This document shows, in pieces, positions 56,647 through 63,529 of a stretch of 64,000 bases of DNA (the first letter of the stretch is position 1; each line of letters begins with the position of its first letter). Under the pieces are notes generated by a model that saw nothing but the letters and a program-made list of their open reading frames with translations, ran no database searches and was not told where the DNA came from. Source of the DNA: Candidatus Vicinibacter affinis (GTDB lineage: Bacteria > Bacteroidota > Bacteroidia > Chitinophagales > Saprospiraceae); assembly GCA_016714365.1 (NCBI GenBank), contig JADJNH010000005.1, forward strand, positions 2,022,501 to 2,086,500. The letters are read 5' to 3'. The position numbers and the translations under genes are program-made.

Positions 56647-57357
56647 TTAATTCAAGGCAACCCCCACGATAAATCCCACCCAGGGTTTATTGTTGTATAT
56701 CCATATCTTTCTGTCATGATTCATAAGATAATCGTATCCTATAGCTAAACCAAAACTGACTATGTTTGACTCTATGAAACCTGCGATTCCCGTCTGAATG
56801 ATCATTCCGCTGTATTCATTTGTACTCCTATTGTTGGTTGTAAAAGGACTGATTAAGGTAGTGCCTGGTCCCACAAATACGCCATAATCGTAACCCCAAT
56901 TACTGAGTTTATGATAACTCATCCCCAGGGGATCCTTTTTGTTCCTGATAGGGAAGTAGTCATGCCTCGAGCCGAAATACAAAGCCATGTTTAAATCCGT
57001 AGTCAACTGCGCGGGTAATCCATAAACAGATGGTCGGTATTTTAAAAGAATGGTGGTGATGTCAATGTCAAGACTGTGCTTCTTAAAAACCATCGGTTTA
57101 CAAACAAGGCTGTCCATTTTAGTCAATGGGATGGTCAGGAATTGATTTTTATCCGGTTGGTTTTTTGTGAGATGATAAACATTTATCTGCTCATTGGTAA
57201 CATCTAAATAAATGTTCTGGGTGTTTTCATGTTTAGATTTCAATTTATAATAACCACTATTCAAGCCGTGAGTGGAAGCTTTCTCTAGTGTATTGCAGGA
57301 AGCTAAAAGTAAAAGTCCCCAAATGGCAAGAACAATATTTTGATAACTGATTTTCAT
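56647..57357 (-). CDS. Hypothetical lipoprotein
   Basis: The 236-residue protein has a lipoprotein signal (LAIWGLLLLASCNTLE) and then a soluble region (KHENTQNIYLDVTNEQINVYH) followed by beta-strand-like segments to the end (GVFVGPGTTLISPF, SNIVSFGLAIGYDYLM, KPWVGFIVGVALN). The C-terminal half looks like part of an outer-membrane barrel. No family is recognised. It is separate from neighbouring genes. Confidence 0.6.
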   Translation of the reverse strand: MKISYQNIVLAIWGLLLLASCNTLEKASTHGLNSGYYKLKSKHENTQNIYLDVTNEQINVYHLTKNQPDKNQFLTIPLTKMDSLVCKPMVFKKHSLDIDITTILLKYRPSVYGLPAQLTTDLNMALYFGSRHDYFPIRNKKDPLGMSYHKLSNWGYDYGVFVGPGTTLISPFTTNNRSTNEYSGMIIQTGIAGFIESNIVSFGLAIGYDYLMNHDRKIWIYNNKPWVGFIVGVALN

Positions 57358-57417
57358 AATTAAGTTATAGAATGTGAAAATATTTCATTTTTGTCAATTT
57401 AATTGCTGGTAGCGGTA

Positions 57418-58374
57418 TTATTTTTTCTTTATGTACTGAGTTGTTTTTTTGTCGCCAAATTTTTCAATCAGCCCTCGTTCCACCCCATTTTTCAAATCCC
57501 TGCTGGCGGTGGCAGTTGAAATTTCAGGGTAATGTTTCAGGTAATCTTTTCTTCTAAAAGTTTGATTACATTCACTTAAAAAAATCTCTAACCTTTCTGT
57601 TTCATTTAATTTTTTTGTACCATTTTCAAGTAGTTCATCGAGGGATTGATCCAGGATGCGAAGCATAAATTCAATAAATTTTGTTGACTTTCCTTCTTTG
57701 TCAGAAATAGAGAGTGCATGATAATACTCATTTTGATTTTTCGAGATGAGCGATTCAAATGGCAAAAACTCAAACAAAGGGTATTCACTCATCAAAATGA
57801 TCGTTTGCCAAAGTCTACCCATTCTGCCATTCCCATCCATAAAAGGATGGATGAATTCCATCTCATAATGAAAAACACAGCTTTTTATCAATGTCAATTC
57901 AGATTTGTCTTTGAGATATTTGAATAAATCACCCATGAGAAATTTTATTTGCTCATATGGAGGAGCCATGTGTTCGACCTTTGAGCCTTTCACAATTCCA
58001 ACACCTTTTGTCCGGTATTTACCGGGTGTTGCAACCAGGCCAGTCATCAACATCTTATGCGCGTTCAAAAAATCCTTTTCTGAAGCATATTGGTAGTTTT
58101 TAAGTTGTTTGTATACATCTAATGCATTGAGGACTTCCTTAATGTCCTTTTCAGGTCCAACCACTCGTTTGTTTTCAATAATGGCGGTTATTTGGTCTAC
58201 AGAAAGCGTATTTCCCTCAATTCTTAATGAAGAATGGATCGTTTTGATTTGGTTTTGCTTTCGAAGCTTAGGATTCTGTTTTACTAAATATTTAGCGTTC
58301 ACTTCGCCAGTTTTTTGAGAAATAGAAGTAATGCTTTTTAATATTTTGGATGTTATTTCGTAGGGAGGTTTCAT
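57418..58374 (-). CDS. Fic family protein with N-terminal inhibitory motif and C-terminal winged helix
   Basis: The ATG at 58374 lies next to a palindromic operator and is preferred to the start at 58404. The Fic motif is complete, HPFMDGNGRMGR at about 176-187. The inhibitory motif (S/T)XXXE(G/N) appears as SLRIEG (S49, E53) in the N-terminal helix, so it is a class II Fic protein that is auto-inhibited. The C-terminal 50 residues form a winged helix-turn-helix (RRKDYLKHYPEISTATASRDL). This domain and the 30-bp palindrome at the promoter suggest it represses its own gene. The AMPylation target is unknown. Confidence 0.9.
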   Translation of the reverse strand: MKPPYEITSKILKSITSISQKTGEVNAKYLVKQNPKLRKQNQIKTIHSSLRIEGNTLSVDQITAIIENKRVVGPEKDIKEVLNALDVYKQLKNYQYASEKDFLNAHKMLMTGLVATPGKYRTKGVGIVKGSKVEHMAPPYEQIKFLMGDLFKYLKDKSELTLIKSCVFHYEMEFIHPFMDGNGRMGRLWQTIILMSEYPLFEFLPFESLISKNQNEYYHALSISDKEGKSTKFIEFMLRILDQSLDELLENGTKKLNETERLEIFLSECNQTFRRKDYLKHYPEISTATASRDLKNGVERGLIEKFGDKKTTQYIKKK

Positions 58375-58376
58375 TA

Positions 58377-58406
58377 TTTTGATACTATCATATGATAGTA
58401 TCAAAA
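58377..58406. promoter_or_regulatory. Perfect 30-bp palindromic operator at the Fic promoter
   Basis: A 30-base perfect palindrome (arm TTTTGATACTATCAT) lies 2 bp upstream of the Fic ATG and overlaps the -7 box on the minus strand (TACTTTTG, 58402-58409). A repressor bound here would block transcription. The Fic protein's own C-terminal winged helix is a candidate binder. Confidence 0.75.
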
Positions 58407-58466
58407 GTACAAAAACTATTGAAACTTTTATACAATTTTAATTAAACGCTATTATCAATTATAATC

Positions 58467-58572
58467 CTGCTCGTCGCAGTTTTAAACTGCGATGCCATAC
58501 GACCAAAGCATTTTTAATGCGGCCTGCTAACACAATGGCTTACATGGTTCGTTTCAGATTCCGCTGGAATGG
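58467..58572. repeat. Dispersed repeat copy 1 (about 106 bp)
   Basis: This repeat begins with CTGCTCGTCGCAG and contains the hairpin CGCAGTTTTAAACTGCG, then GATGCCATACGACC and GCGGCCTGCTAACA. It lies 40 bp downstream of the ParE-like toxin stop on the minus strand. It is about 85% identical by eye to copy 2 at 59181-59286, in the same orientation. Confidence 0.8.
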
Positions 58573-58612
58573 CAGTCGTAATTTAAGTATATAATTAGTA
58601 CCTAGCAGGTTT

Positions 58613-58900
58613 TTAGATGTCACTCAACATCATAGACGAATGGTGGACCCTTACAATAAAAACCCCTTCATTGTTTAATTTATAAACGATTCTGTAGTTT
58701 CCTTCAATTAACTCTCTGATATTTTCTATTCCAAATTCCGGGACAATTCTTCCTGAGCGTGGAAAATTTTCTAACTGTCTTACTCTGTTCAAAAGTTTAT
58801 CAATAAATCTTCCTGCATAAGAAGTGGAATCTAGCGAAATAGATGTGTGAATTATTTTTAGGTCATCAAGCGTTAATTTAGTCCAATCAACTTTTACCAT
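58613..58900 (-). CDS. ParE/RelE-type toxin
   Basis: This 95-residue protein has the ParE/RelE fold signatures: VDWTKLTLDDLKIIHTSISL near the N-terminus, and NFPRSGRIVPEFG followed by RELIEGNYRIVYKL and VRVHHSS at the end. ParE-type members poison gyrase; RelE-type members cut mRNA on the ribosome, and this sequence alone does not decide which. Its start overlaps the antitoxin gene by 7 bases (58894-58900). It probably forms a type II toxin-antitoxin operon. Confidence 0.88.
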   Translation of the reverse strand: MVKVDWTKLTLDDLKIIHTSISLDSTSYAGRFIDKLLNRVRQLENFPRSGRIVPEFGIENIRELIEGNYRIVYKLNNEGVFIVRVHHSSMMLSDI

Positions 58901-59067
58901 TTCTTGGCAATTTGCTCTATTTGCTCATGTGAAATAGTTTCTCCTTCCTCTATTTGTTTTAAACCTTGTTCGACCTTTTCAATAAAAATTAGCCTTTCTA
59001 TCAGTGTCTCTAATTCAAATTCCTGTGGGAGTTCTTTGATTGATTCGATTACTTTATCTCGTTTCAT
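58894..59067 (-). CDS. Antitoxin of the ParE-type pair
   Basis: The ATG at 59067 gives a 57-residue protein, mostly helical (KRDKVIESIKELPQEFELET, LIFIEKVEQGLKQIEEGET), typical of short antitoxins with a C-terminal toxin-binding helix. The N-terminal DNA-binding part is not clear. It overlaps the toxin gene by 7 bases and is translated first, as usual for type II systems. Confidence 0.8.
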   Translation of the reverse strand: MKRDKVIESIKELPQEFELETLIERLIFIEKVEQGLKQIEEGETISHEQIEQIAKKW

Positions 59068-59086
59068 ATAAAACACTTTATTAAAA

Positions 59087-59094
59087 CAAAGATA
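59087..59094 (-). promoter_or_regulatory. -7 promoter box (TATCTTTG) of the antitoxin-ParE operon
   Basis: A perfect minus-strand TAnnTTTG box, 19 bp upstream of the antitoxin ATG at 59067. No inverted-repeat operator was obvious next to it. Confidence 0.6.
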
Positions 59095-59180
59095 CAAAAC
59101 TTTCGTGGTCTTATTTGGGCTAGCTGCTATCGCCAGAGTGTGAAAGCACCATTTTTTTATTCAAAAATTTATAAAATCCT

Positions 59181-59286
59181 CTGTTCGTCGCAGTTTTAAA
59201 CTGCGATGCCATACGACCAAAGCCTTTTTAATGCGGCCTGCTAACACCATATATCACATGGTTTGTTTCAGATTCCAACGGAACGG
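59181..59286. repeat. Dispersed repeat copy 2 (about 106 bp)
   Basis: Same element as copy 1, with the same CGCAGTTTTAAACTGCG hairpin and GCGGCCTGCTAACA segment. It lies 45 bp downstream of the hicA stop on the minus strand and 114 bp upstream of the antitoxin start. Confidence 0.8.
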
Positions 59287-59331
59287 ATGTCTCAATTTAT
59301 CACTGCCATATGGCCCAGCTTATCAGAGGTG

Positions 59332-59541
59332 TCATTCAAAGTCAAGCTTTGAGAGTTCTGCTTGCCTTATTATCGAATGTAAGGTTCCAATTTTAATTTC
59401 CTTATGCATGGGAACAGGAACAGATATTGTTGAATTTTCCGTTTGTTTTTGCATGATAACATGGCTTCCTTTTTGTCTCACATTTATAAATCCATGTCTG
59501 GATAATATTAGGCACACCTCCTTGCCCGATAAGGTTTTCAA
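59332..59541 (-). CDS. hicA: HicA-type toxin
   Basis: A 69-residue member of the HicA mRNA-interferase family. It has the dsRBD-like fold (SGKEVCLILSRHGFINVRQK) with the catalytic histidine in GSHVIMQK (H27) and the terminal helix GTLHSIIRQAELS. It begins directly after hicB (the stop of hicB is at 59542), so it is the second gene of a hicBA operon. Translation order antitoxin first is common in this family. Confidence 0.92.
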   Translation of the reverse strand: MKTLSGKEVCLILSRHGFINVRQKGSHVIMQKQTENSTISVPVPMHKEIKIGTLHSIIRQAELSKLDFE

Positions 59542-59772
59542 TTAAGCATGGATGTTTACGGTAACCCGTGAAATTTGCAATTCGTTGTGCAACCTTTTGG
59601 TTATTTCAGTTTCAGAAGCAGTCTCATAGAATAATTCAATAGCTTCTACAAGATTTGATTTTGCTTCATCCGGAGTCTCCCCTTGGCTGGCAATGTCTAA
59701 TTCAGGACAAAGTGATAGGTACATATTGTCCTCCTTTTCTATGACTGCCGTTAGCTCAATTCTTCTACTCAT
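59542..59772 (-). CDS. hicB: HicB-type antitoxin
   Basis: The 76-residue antitoxin has the partial RNase H-like HicB fold: LTAVIEKEDNMYLSLCPELD, then IASQGETPDEAKSNLVEAIELFYE. It lacks an obvious C-terminal DNA-binding domain. It is translated before hicA and directly abuts it. The promoter box is 5 bp upstream. Confidence 0.92.
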   Translation of the reverse strand: MSRRIELTAVIEKEDNMYLSLCPELDIASQGETPDEAKSNLVEAIELFYETASETEITKRLHNELQISRVTVNIHA

Positions 59773-59776
59773 CTAA

Positions 59777-59784
59777 CAAATTTA
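59777..59784 (-). promoter_or_regulatory. -7 promoter box (TAAATTTG) of hicBA
   Basis: The minus strand reads TAAATTTG, fitting TAnnTTTG, only 4 bp upstream of the hicB ATG. A TTG lies 21 bp before it, at the -33 position. The transcript would be almost leaderless. Confidence 0.5.
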
Positions 59785-59844
59785 GGACATTTTATTAATA
59801 CATTCCAATTCTTTTATAAAAGTGTACAGTCTCAGTAATCCCCC

Positions 59845-59876
59845 CTGCTCGTCGCAGTTTAAAACTGCGATGCCAT
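59845..59876. repeat. Dispersed repeat copy 3 (truncated, 32 bp)
   Basis: This repeats the first third of copies 1 and 2 (CTGCTCGTCGCAG and GATGCCAT) with one base changed in the hairpin centre (CGCAGTTTAAAACTGCG). It lies 16 bp downstream of the stop of the SDR gene at 59893 and 72 bp upstream of hicB. Confidence 0.75.
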
Positions 59877-59892
59877 CACCTGTATAAAGTTT

Positions 59893-60627
59893 TTACCAGG
59901 GATGTTCGTTGCCATCATAATTCAGAAATTTACCGGTGTCGCTCATTGAAAGTTTTGATACAACATTAGTCAAAATATTGGATACTGCTTGCTCGGTAGT
60001 AAATTGGGCTTTCTGTCCACCCATGTCGGTTTGAACCCAACCCGGATTCACATTTACACAAATGATGTTGTCTTGCCGGAGTTCGTTTGCCATCGATTTG
60101 TTGAATACATTCAACAAGTTTTTACTTCCAACATAACCATAATGTCCACCAAATGTCAGGTTGGTAACTGAACCCAACCAACTAGAAATGTTTATTACAA
60201 TTGGGCGCTCGCTTTTTTGAAGCAACGACCGAAAGTGTTTGACAACAAGCAAAGGAGCAATGCTGTTGATGTGAATTACGTCCAACATTTCTTTTGCATC
60301 AAGATTGTCCAGGTGAAAGGCCTTTGACATTCTTGATTTGTCTGCGTAGTCTTTTGGATTTACACCAGCGTTGTTTACAAGCAAGTCAAGTCTTCCATAG
60401 CTTTCCTTTACCCAGGAAGCTAAATTCTTAATTTGAATTTCATCCGTTACTTCAAGTGCTTTTGGAATTGCAGATTGTTGTCGCACATTCAAAGTTTCTG
60501 CTGCTGCCTGTGCCTTTTGTATTTCTCTTGCAGTAAGAATTACCTTATAACCTGCATTTACTAATTGTTTGCAGAATTCCAAGCCTAATCCCTTGTAAGC
60601 TCCTGTTACCAATGCTATCTTTTCCAT
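59893..60627 (-). CDS. Short-chain dehydrogenase/reductase
   Basis: A classical SDR of 244 residues: cofactor motif TGAYKGLGLEF, NNAGVN, and the catalytic YVGSK tetrad (YXXXK), with the usual Ser near ISSWLG. It probably reduces or oxidises a small alcohol or ketone with NAD(P)H. It is separated from the upstream nmrA-like gene by a strong terminator-like hairpin, so it has its own transcript or is weakly coupled. Confidence 0.9.
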   Translation of the reverse strand: MEKIALVTGAYKGLGLEFCKQLVNAGYKVILTAREIQKAQAAAETLNVRQQSAIPKALEVTDEIQIKNLASWVKESYGRLDLLVNNAGVNPKDYADKSRMSKAFHLDNLDAKEMLDVIHINSIAPLLVVKHFRSLLQKSERPIVINISSWLGSVTNLTFGGHYGYVGSKNLLNVFNKSMANELRQDNIICVNVNPGWVQTDMGGQKAQFTTEQAVSNILTNVVSKLSMSDTGKFLNYDGNEHPW

Positions 60628-60641
60628 AAATAGAATTAAAA

Positions 60642-60671
60642 ATGGCTACCCAATGTACATTGAGTAGCCAT
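60642..60671 (-). terminator. Rho-independent terminator after the NmrA-like gene
   Basis: Long stem-loop with arms ATGGCTACTCAATG and CATTGGGTAGCCAT on the minus strand (one G-U pair), followed by TTTTTAATT. It lies 12 bp after the stop at 60683. On the plus strand the corresponding pair is a C-A mismatch, which supports minus-strand termination. Confidence 0.75.
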
Positions 60672-60682
60672 CATCTTTTTAA

Positions 60683-61570
60683 TTACATGTTATAAACATA
60701 ACTGAACGTATATGCAAACTCTTCAATAGTGGTAGGCGTTGTGCTTTCTGCATCTCTTTTCGCTTCCGCCAGCACATGTCCATCATTCATCGCTTTAATG
60801 AACTCATTCAAATTGTCAGCCACACTTTCAGAAGTTCCCATCATTGTCATCATGGAATTTTTAAAATCTGCGTAAGGGAATTCAACATAGCTTAGCTCGT
60901 TTTTACCGATCGCTACGCCATAAACCCTGGCCATTTCGGGATAAGTAACATCTCTCGCACCCAGCAAATATTGTACGTTGTGACCTTGAAAGTCTAAGGC
61001 AAGCAATCTTTTTGCTGCATAATTGGCAATGTCATTAAACGCGATGACAGGAAACGAAAGATCTGCTTTTAAGGGCGAACCCAATATGCCGGCTTGTTTA
61101 ACCAGTGAAACCATTCCCAATGTATTTGCCATGAAATAGGTTGGACGCAAGTGAAGCGTATTTAAACCTTCTATTTCATTGAACATTTTTTCCATTTTAT
61201 TTAAACCAAGAACTACACCTGAGTTGCTTTCAAGATGTGCTCCTACACTGCTTAGTGAAACCACATATTTTACTTTACAAAATTCCAGCGCTTCTGCAAT
61301 CGCCTTGGCATGTACGATCTGATGATCTGTGTAGTTTTCTGCTTGCCAGGCAAGTGGAATCATGGCATATACAGCCGTGGCTCCATTAAAAGCCTTTTTT
61401 AATAGTTCAGCATCAGAGGTGTCGCCCATAAAGAGTTCAGCACCTTGATCAGTTAGTTCTTTTGCCTTTTCAGCATTTCTGCTGATGATTCTTACTTTTT
61501 TTCCTGCTTTCAACAATGAAAGCGCAATTGGTTTTCCGGTATTACCGGTAGCTCCTGTAATTACATACAT
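60683..61570 (-). CDS. NmrA-like SDR (NAD(P)H-binding) protein
   Basis: The 295-residue protein has the Rossmann motif ITGATGNTGKPIALSLLKAG and the NmrA/YtfG-type pattern GAELFMGDTSDAELLKKAFN. It has no clear YXXXK catalytic pair in the usual place. Relatives include quinone reductases and redox-sensing regulators. It lies 39 bp after the F420-type oxidoreductase gene and is in the MarR-led series. Confidence 0.85.
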   Translation of the reverse strand: MYVITGATGNTGKPIALSLLKAGKKVRIISRNAEKAKELTDQGAELFMGDTSDAELLKKAFNGATAVYAMIPLAWQAENYTDHQIVHAKAIAEALEFCKVKYVVSLSSVGAHLESNSGVVLGLNKMEKMFNEIEGLNTLHLRPTYFMANTLGMVSLVKQAGILGSPLKADLSFPVIAFNDIANYAAKRLLALDFQGHNVQYLLGARDVTYPEMARVYGVAIGKNELSYVEFPYADFKNSMMTMMGTSESVADNLNEFIKAMNDGHVLAEAKRDAESTTPTTIEEFAYTFSYVYNM

Positions 61571-61609
61571 AGTTTTAGATTTTTATTTATTATTAATTAT
61601 TTGAATGGT

Positions 61610-62254
61610 TTACCTTTTTAATAATTTGAAAGCATGCGTCCATTGGTTGTTGGTAAAGCCTATGATGCACCAAAGCATGCACAATGGTTCGATGGCTCTT
61701 GCAGATTCTACCATTCCGAAATCGGAAGCTTCCCAACCGAAGGTGTCAAGGATATGGGATACTTCCTTTTTTGCATTTTCATTGTTTCCGCAAATAAACA
61801 TAGTAGGTTTGCTTTCATAAGAAGGATTAACCATAGATGCGCTTCCAACGCTGTTAAATGCTTTTACAAAATTTGCAGTAGGTACAGTTTCCTGCAGTTC
61901 TTCCATTAATGATTTGTCAAGATTGGTGAAGAATTTCAATACCCCATGAGTAGGTGGAGCATCCGCAATAGGATTGGAGGCATCTATAATAGTTTTGTGG
62001 TTTAAGTTCTCATGCCCCATTAAATCAAGAGCATTTTTTGCTACACTTCCTTTTACTGCAAGAACAATAATTTCACCAAACTTTGCTGCATCAACAAATG
62101 AACCCACTAGCGCATCAGCTCCATTCTTTTTTTGCCAATCGTCAAGTTTTGATTTGTCTCTGGTACCAAGCATCACTTGATATCCATGTTTTAAGAATCC
62201 TGCTCCCAATGTTTGGGCAACAGCTCCTGATCCTATGACTCCGATTTTTTTCAT
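61610..62254 (-). CDS. NADPH-dependent F420 reductase-like NAD-binding protein
   Basis: A 214-residue protein beginning with KKIGVIGSGAVAQTLGAGFLKHGY, a Rossmann motif followed by the TRDKSKL NADPH-binding loop. This pattern matches the F420:NADPH oxidoreductase/NAD-binding family used also for other substrates in organisms without F420. The true cofactor partner is unknown. It lies between the MarR gene (55 bp upstream) and the nmrA-like gene. Confidence 0.82.
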   Translation of the reverse strand: MKKIGVIGSGAVAQTLGAGFLKHGYQVMLGTRDKSKLDDWQKKNGADALVGSFVDAAKFGEIIVLAVKGSVAKNALDLMGHENLNHKTIIDASNPIADAPPTHGVLKFFTNLDKSLMEELQETVPTANFVKAFNSVGSASMVNPSYESKPTMFICGNNENAKKEVSHILDTFGWEASDFGMVESARAIEPLCMLWCIIGFTNNQWTHAFKLLKR

Positions 62255-62309
62255 TTTTTTAGTTTTTTTTATTTGGTTTGTGATTCTGAATGATAGGGAG
62301 TAAAAAATA

Positions 62310-62735
62310 TTACTCCAATTTATTTACAGCTCCATAGATGTCTGCTGTAAGTTTCTTTGCCTCAGCTTCTCCAAGAATTTCAGAGTATCTGTTGTATAAA
62401 TTTTTCCAGGCTTCCTTAATATGATTATTCAATGCCATGCTTTTATCAGTTGGGAAGACTTCAGTAGATCTTCCTGTTGATTTGCGTACCAATAATTTTT
62501 TCTGCTCCATCTTTTCAATCAGTCGCGTAATGGTAGAAGCAGTAAGCTGCATCTGCTCACTAATTTCCTTTGGCTGTATACCCGGCTTGTTATTAACCGT
62601 CATCAAAAGAAAAGCATAAGAAGAGGAAAGACCCGTAACGGCAAATTCTTCGTCCGCAATTTTTGTCATTAATCTCGACAAAGCATTGACCGAATAATAC
62701 AGGCATCCACAGTATTTGGAAGGATTCTTTTTCAT
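62310..62735 (-). CDS. MarR family transcriptional regulator
   Basis: A 141-residue winged-helix regulator. The ATG at 62735 is preferred over the longer frame from 62771. The DNA-binding region is PKEISEQMQLTASTITRLIEKMEQKKLLVRKS. The N-terminus holds cysteines (KYCGCLYY) that could sense oxidants. It is followed by redox-type genes on the same strand, and its promoter overlaps a near-perfect palindrome, so it probably represses its own operon. Confidence 0.9.
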   Translation of the reverse strand: MKKNPSKYCGCLYYSVNALSRLMTKIADEEFAVTGLSSSYAFLLMTVNNKPGIQPKEISEQMQLTASTITRLIEKMEQKKLLVRKSTGRSTEVFPTDKSMALNNHIKEAWKNLYNRYSEILGEAEAKKLTADIYGAVNKLE

Positions 62736-62743
62736 TACGGCTG

Positions 62744-62751
62744 CAAATATA
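62744..62751 (-). promoter_or_regulatory. -7 promoter box (TATATTTG) of the MarR gene
   Basis: A perfect minus-strand TAnnTTTG box, 8 bp upstream of the ATG at 62735. A TTTG lies 21 bp before it, at the -33 position, inside the palindrome at 62756-62779. Confidence 0.65.
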
Positions 62752-62755
62752 CAAC

Positions 62756-62779
62756 ATATTTGTTTGTACATACAAATAT
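62756..62779. promoter_or_regulatory. 24-bp palindromic MarR operator
   Basis: A near-perfect palindrome with half ATATTTGTTTGT (11 of 12 pairs match), which covers the -33 element and spacer of the MarR gene promoter. It fits the usual MarR autoregulatory site. Confidence 0.7.
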
Positions 62780-63097
62780 AATTGATTTATTTTTTTTCTA
62801 TTGGAAGCCTTTTTTAGAGGGGAGGCAGGACAATTATAAAATCCTTCTGGGTCGGCTTGTTGGAACTTCCAGCTAAATTGACTGCCGGGTTAAGGTCGTA
62901 TTGGGGCCTGTCGGTCAGTGGTTGTGGAGTGTATCACGTTTTTACAGAACGTTTTGCTGCTGACCGAAGCTGAGGATGGGGAAAATTGCAAGCTCTTTTG
63001 CAAACCATAAAATTTTTAACTTTAAAGAAAGCTTGAAAATGTGCTTGTCATGGTGCAGAGGTTGATATAGAGTCCTTTGGTGGTTACATAAAAAAAG
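62780..63097. other. Gene-free stretch with an imperfect inverted repeat
   Basis: No gene was recognised. Within it, TCGGTCAG (62911-62918) pairs with CTGACCGA (62960-62967), leaving a 41-base loop, in a patch more GC-rich than its surroundings (62880-62990). Confidence 0.45.
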
Positions 63098-63123
63098 GGG
63101 AGGTTAATTTATGGTTGCCTCCC
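63098..63123 (-). terminator. Rho-independent terminator after the RhuM-like remnant
   Basis: On the minus strand GGGAGG pairs with CCTCCC around a 14-base loop and is followed by CTTTTTTT. It lies 6 bp downstream of the last codon of the RhuM-like frame. Confidence 0.7.
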
Positions 63124-63129
63124 GTTGTT

Positions 63130-63411
63130 TTACAGGATACCCCGGTAATCAACGGAAATGATAACATCCAGATTGTAGTTAAACAGGGCTTTTTGCTGAA
63201 ATTCGGAAATTCCGAATTTCTTCATTGTGGATGCTTCTTCTAGCTCTTGCTCCTCATAAATGTTTTTGATATGCTCGTAGATGGTTGACTTGGCTTTGCC
63301 AAACAAGGTTGCCATTTGGTCTTGCGAAAGCCAAACGGTTTCTTCCTCTAATCGAACATCTATTTTGATTTTGCCGTCTGGGTTTTAGTATATGAATATT
63401 TCGCTGTTCAT
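63130..63411 (-). pseudogene. RhuM-family protein remnant (nonsense codon and 3' truncation)
   Basis: The frame starts at the ATG at 63411 (MNSEIFIY), meets a TAA at 63385-63387 in codon 9, and continues as NPDGKIKIDVRLEEETVWLS and then MATLFGKAKSTIYEHIKNIY, which is the helix-turn-helix region of RhuM proteins. The last part reads NYNLDVIISVDYRGIL and stops where RhuM proteins continue with ISVGYRVKS. So one nonsense codon and a deletion have removed most of the protein. RhuM proteins are accessory genes of unknown function in many bacteria. Confidence 0.75.
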
Positions 63412-63529
63412 AAAATGCTGATTTTAATTGTTACCGGCATACGCGTAATCGTAATGGTCAAATGGAGGGGAAAGCCTTCTTGACCCACCAATTCGGAAAA
63501 TGTCTTTTCTAAACTAGCCTCTGTAAATT

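Noticed and set aside
58467..59286. Calling the repeats integron attC sites
   Set aside because: The layout is suggestive, but the consensus ends RYYYAAC and GTTRRRY are not placed correctly. GTTAGCA on the minus strand is inside the repeat and no integrase gene is in the window.
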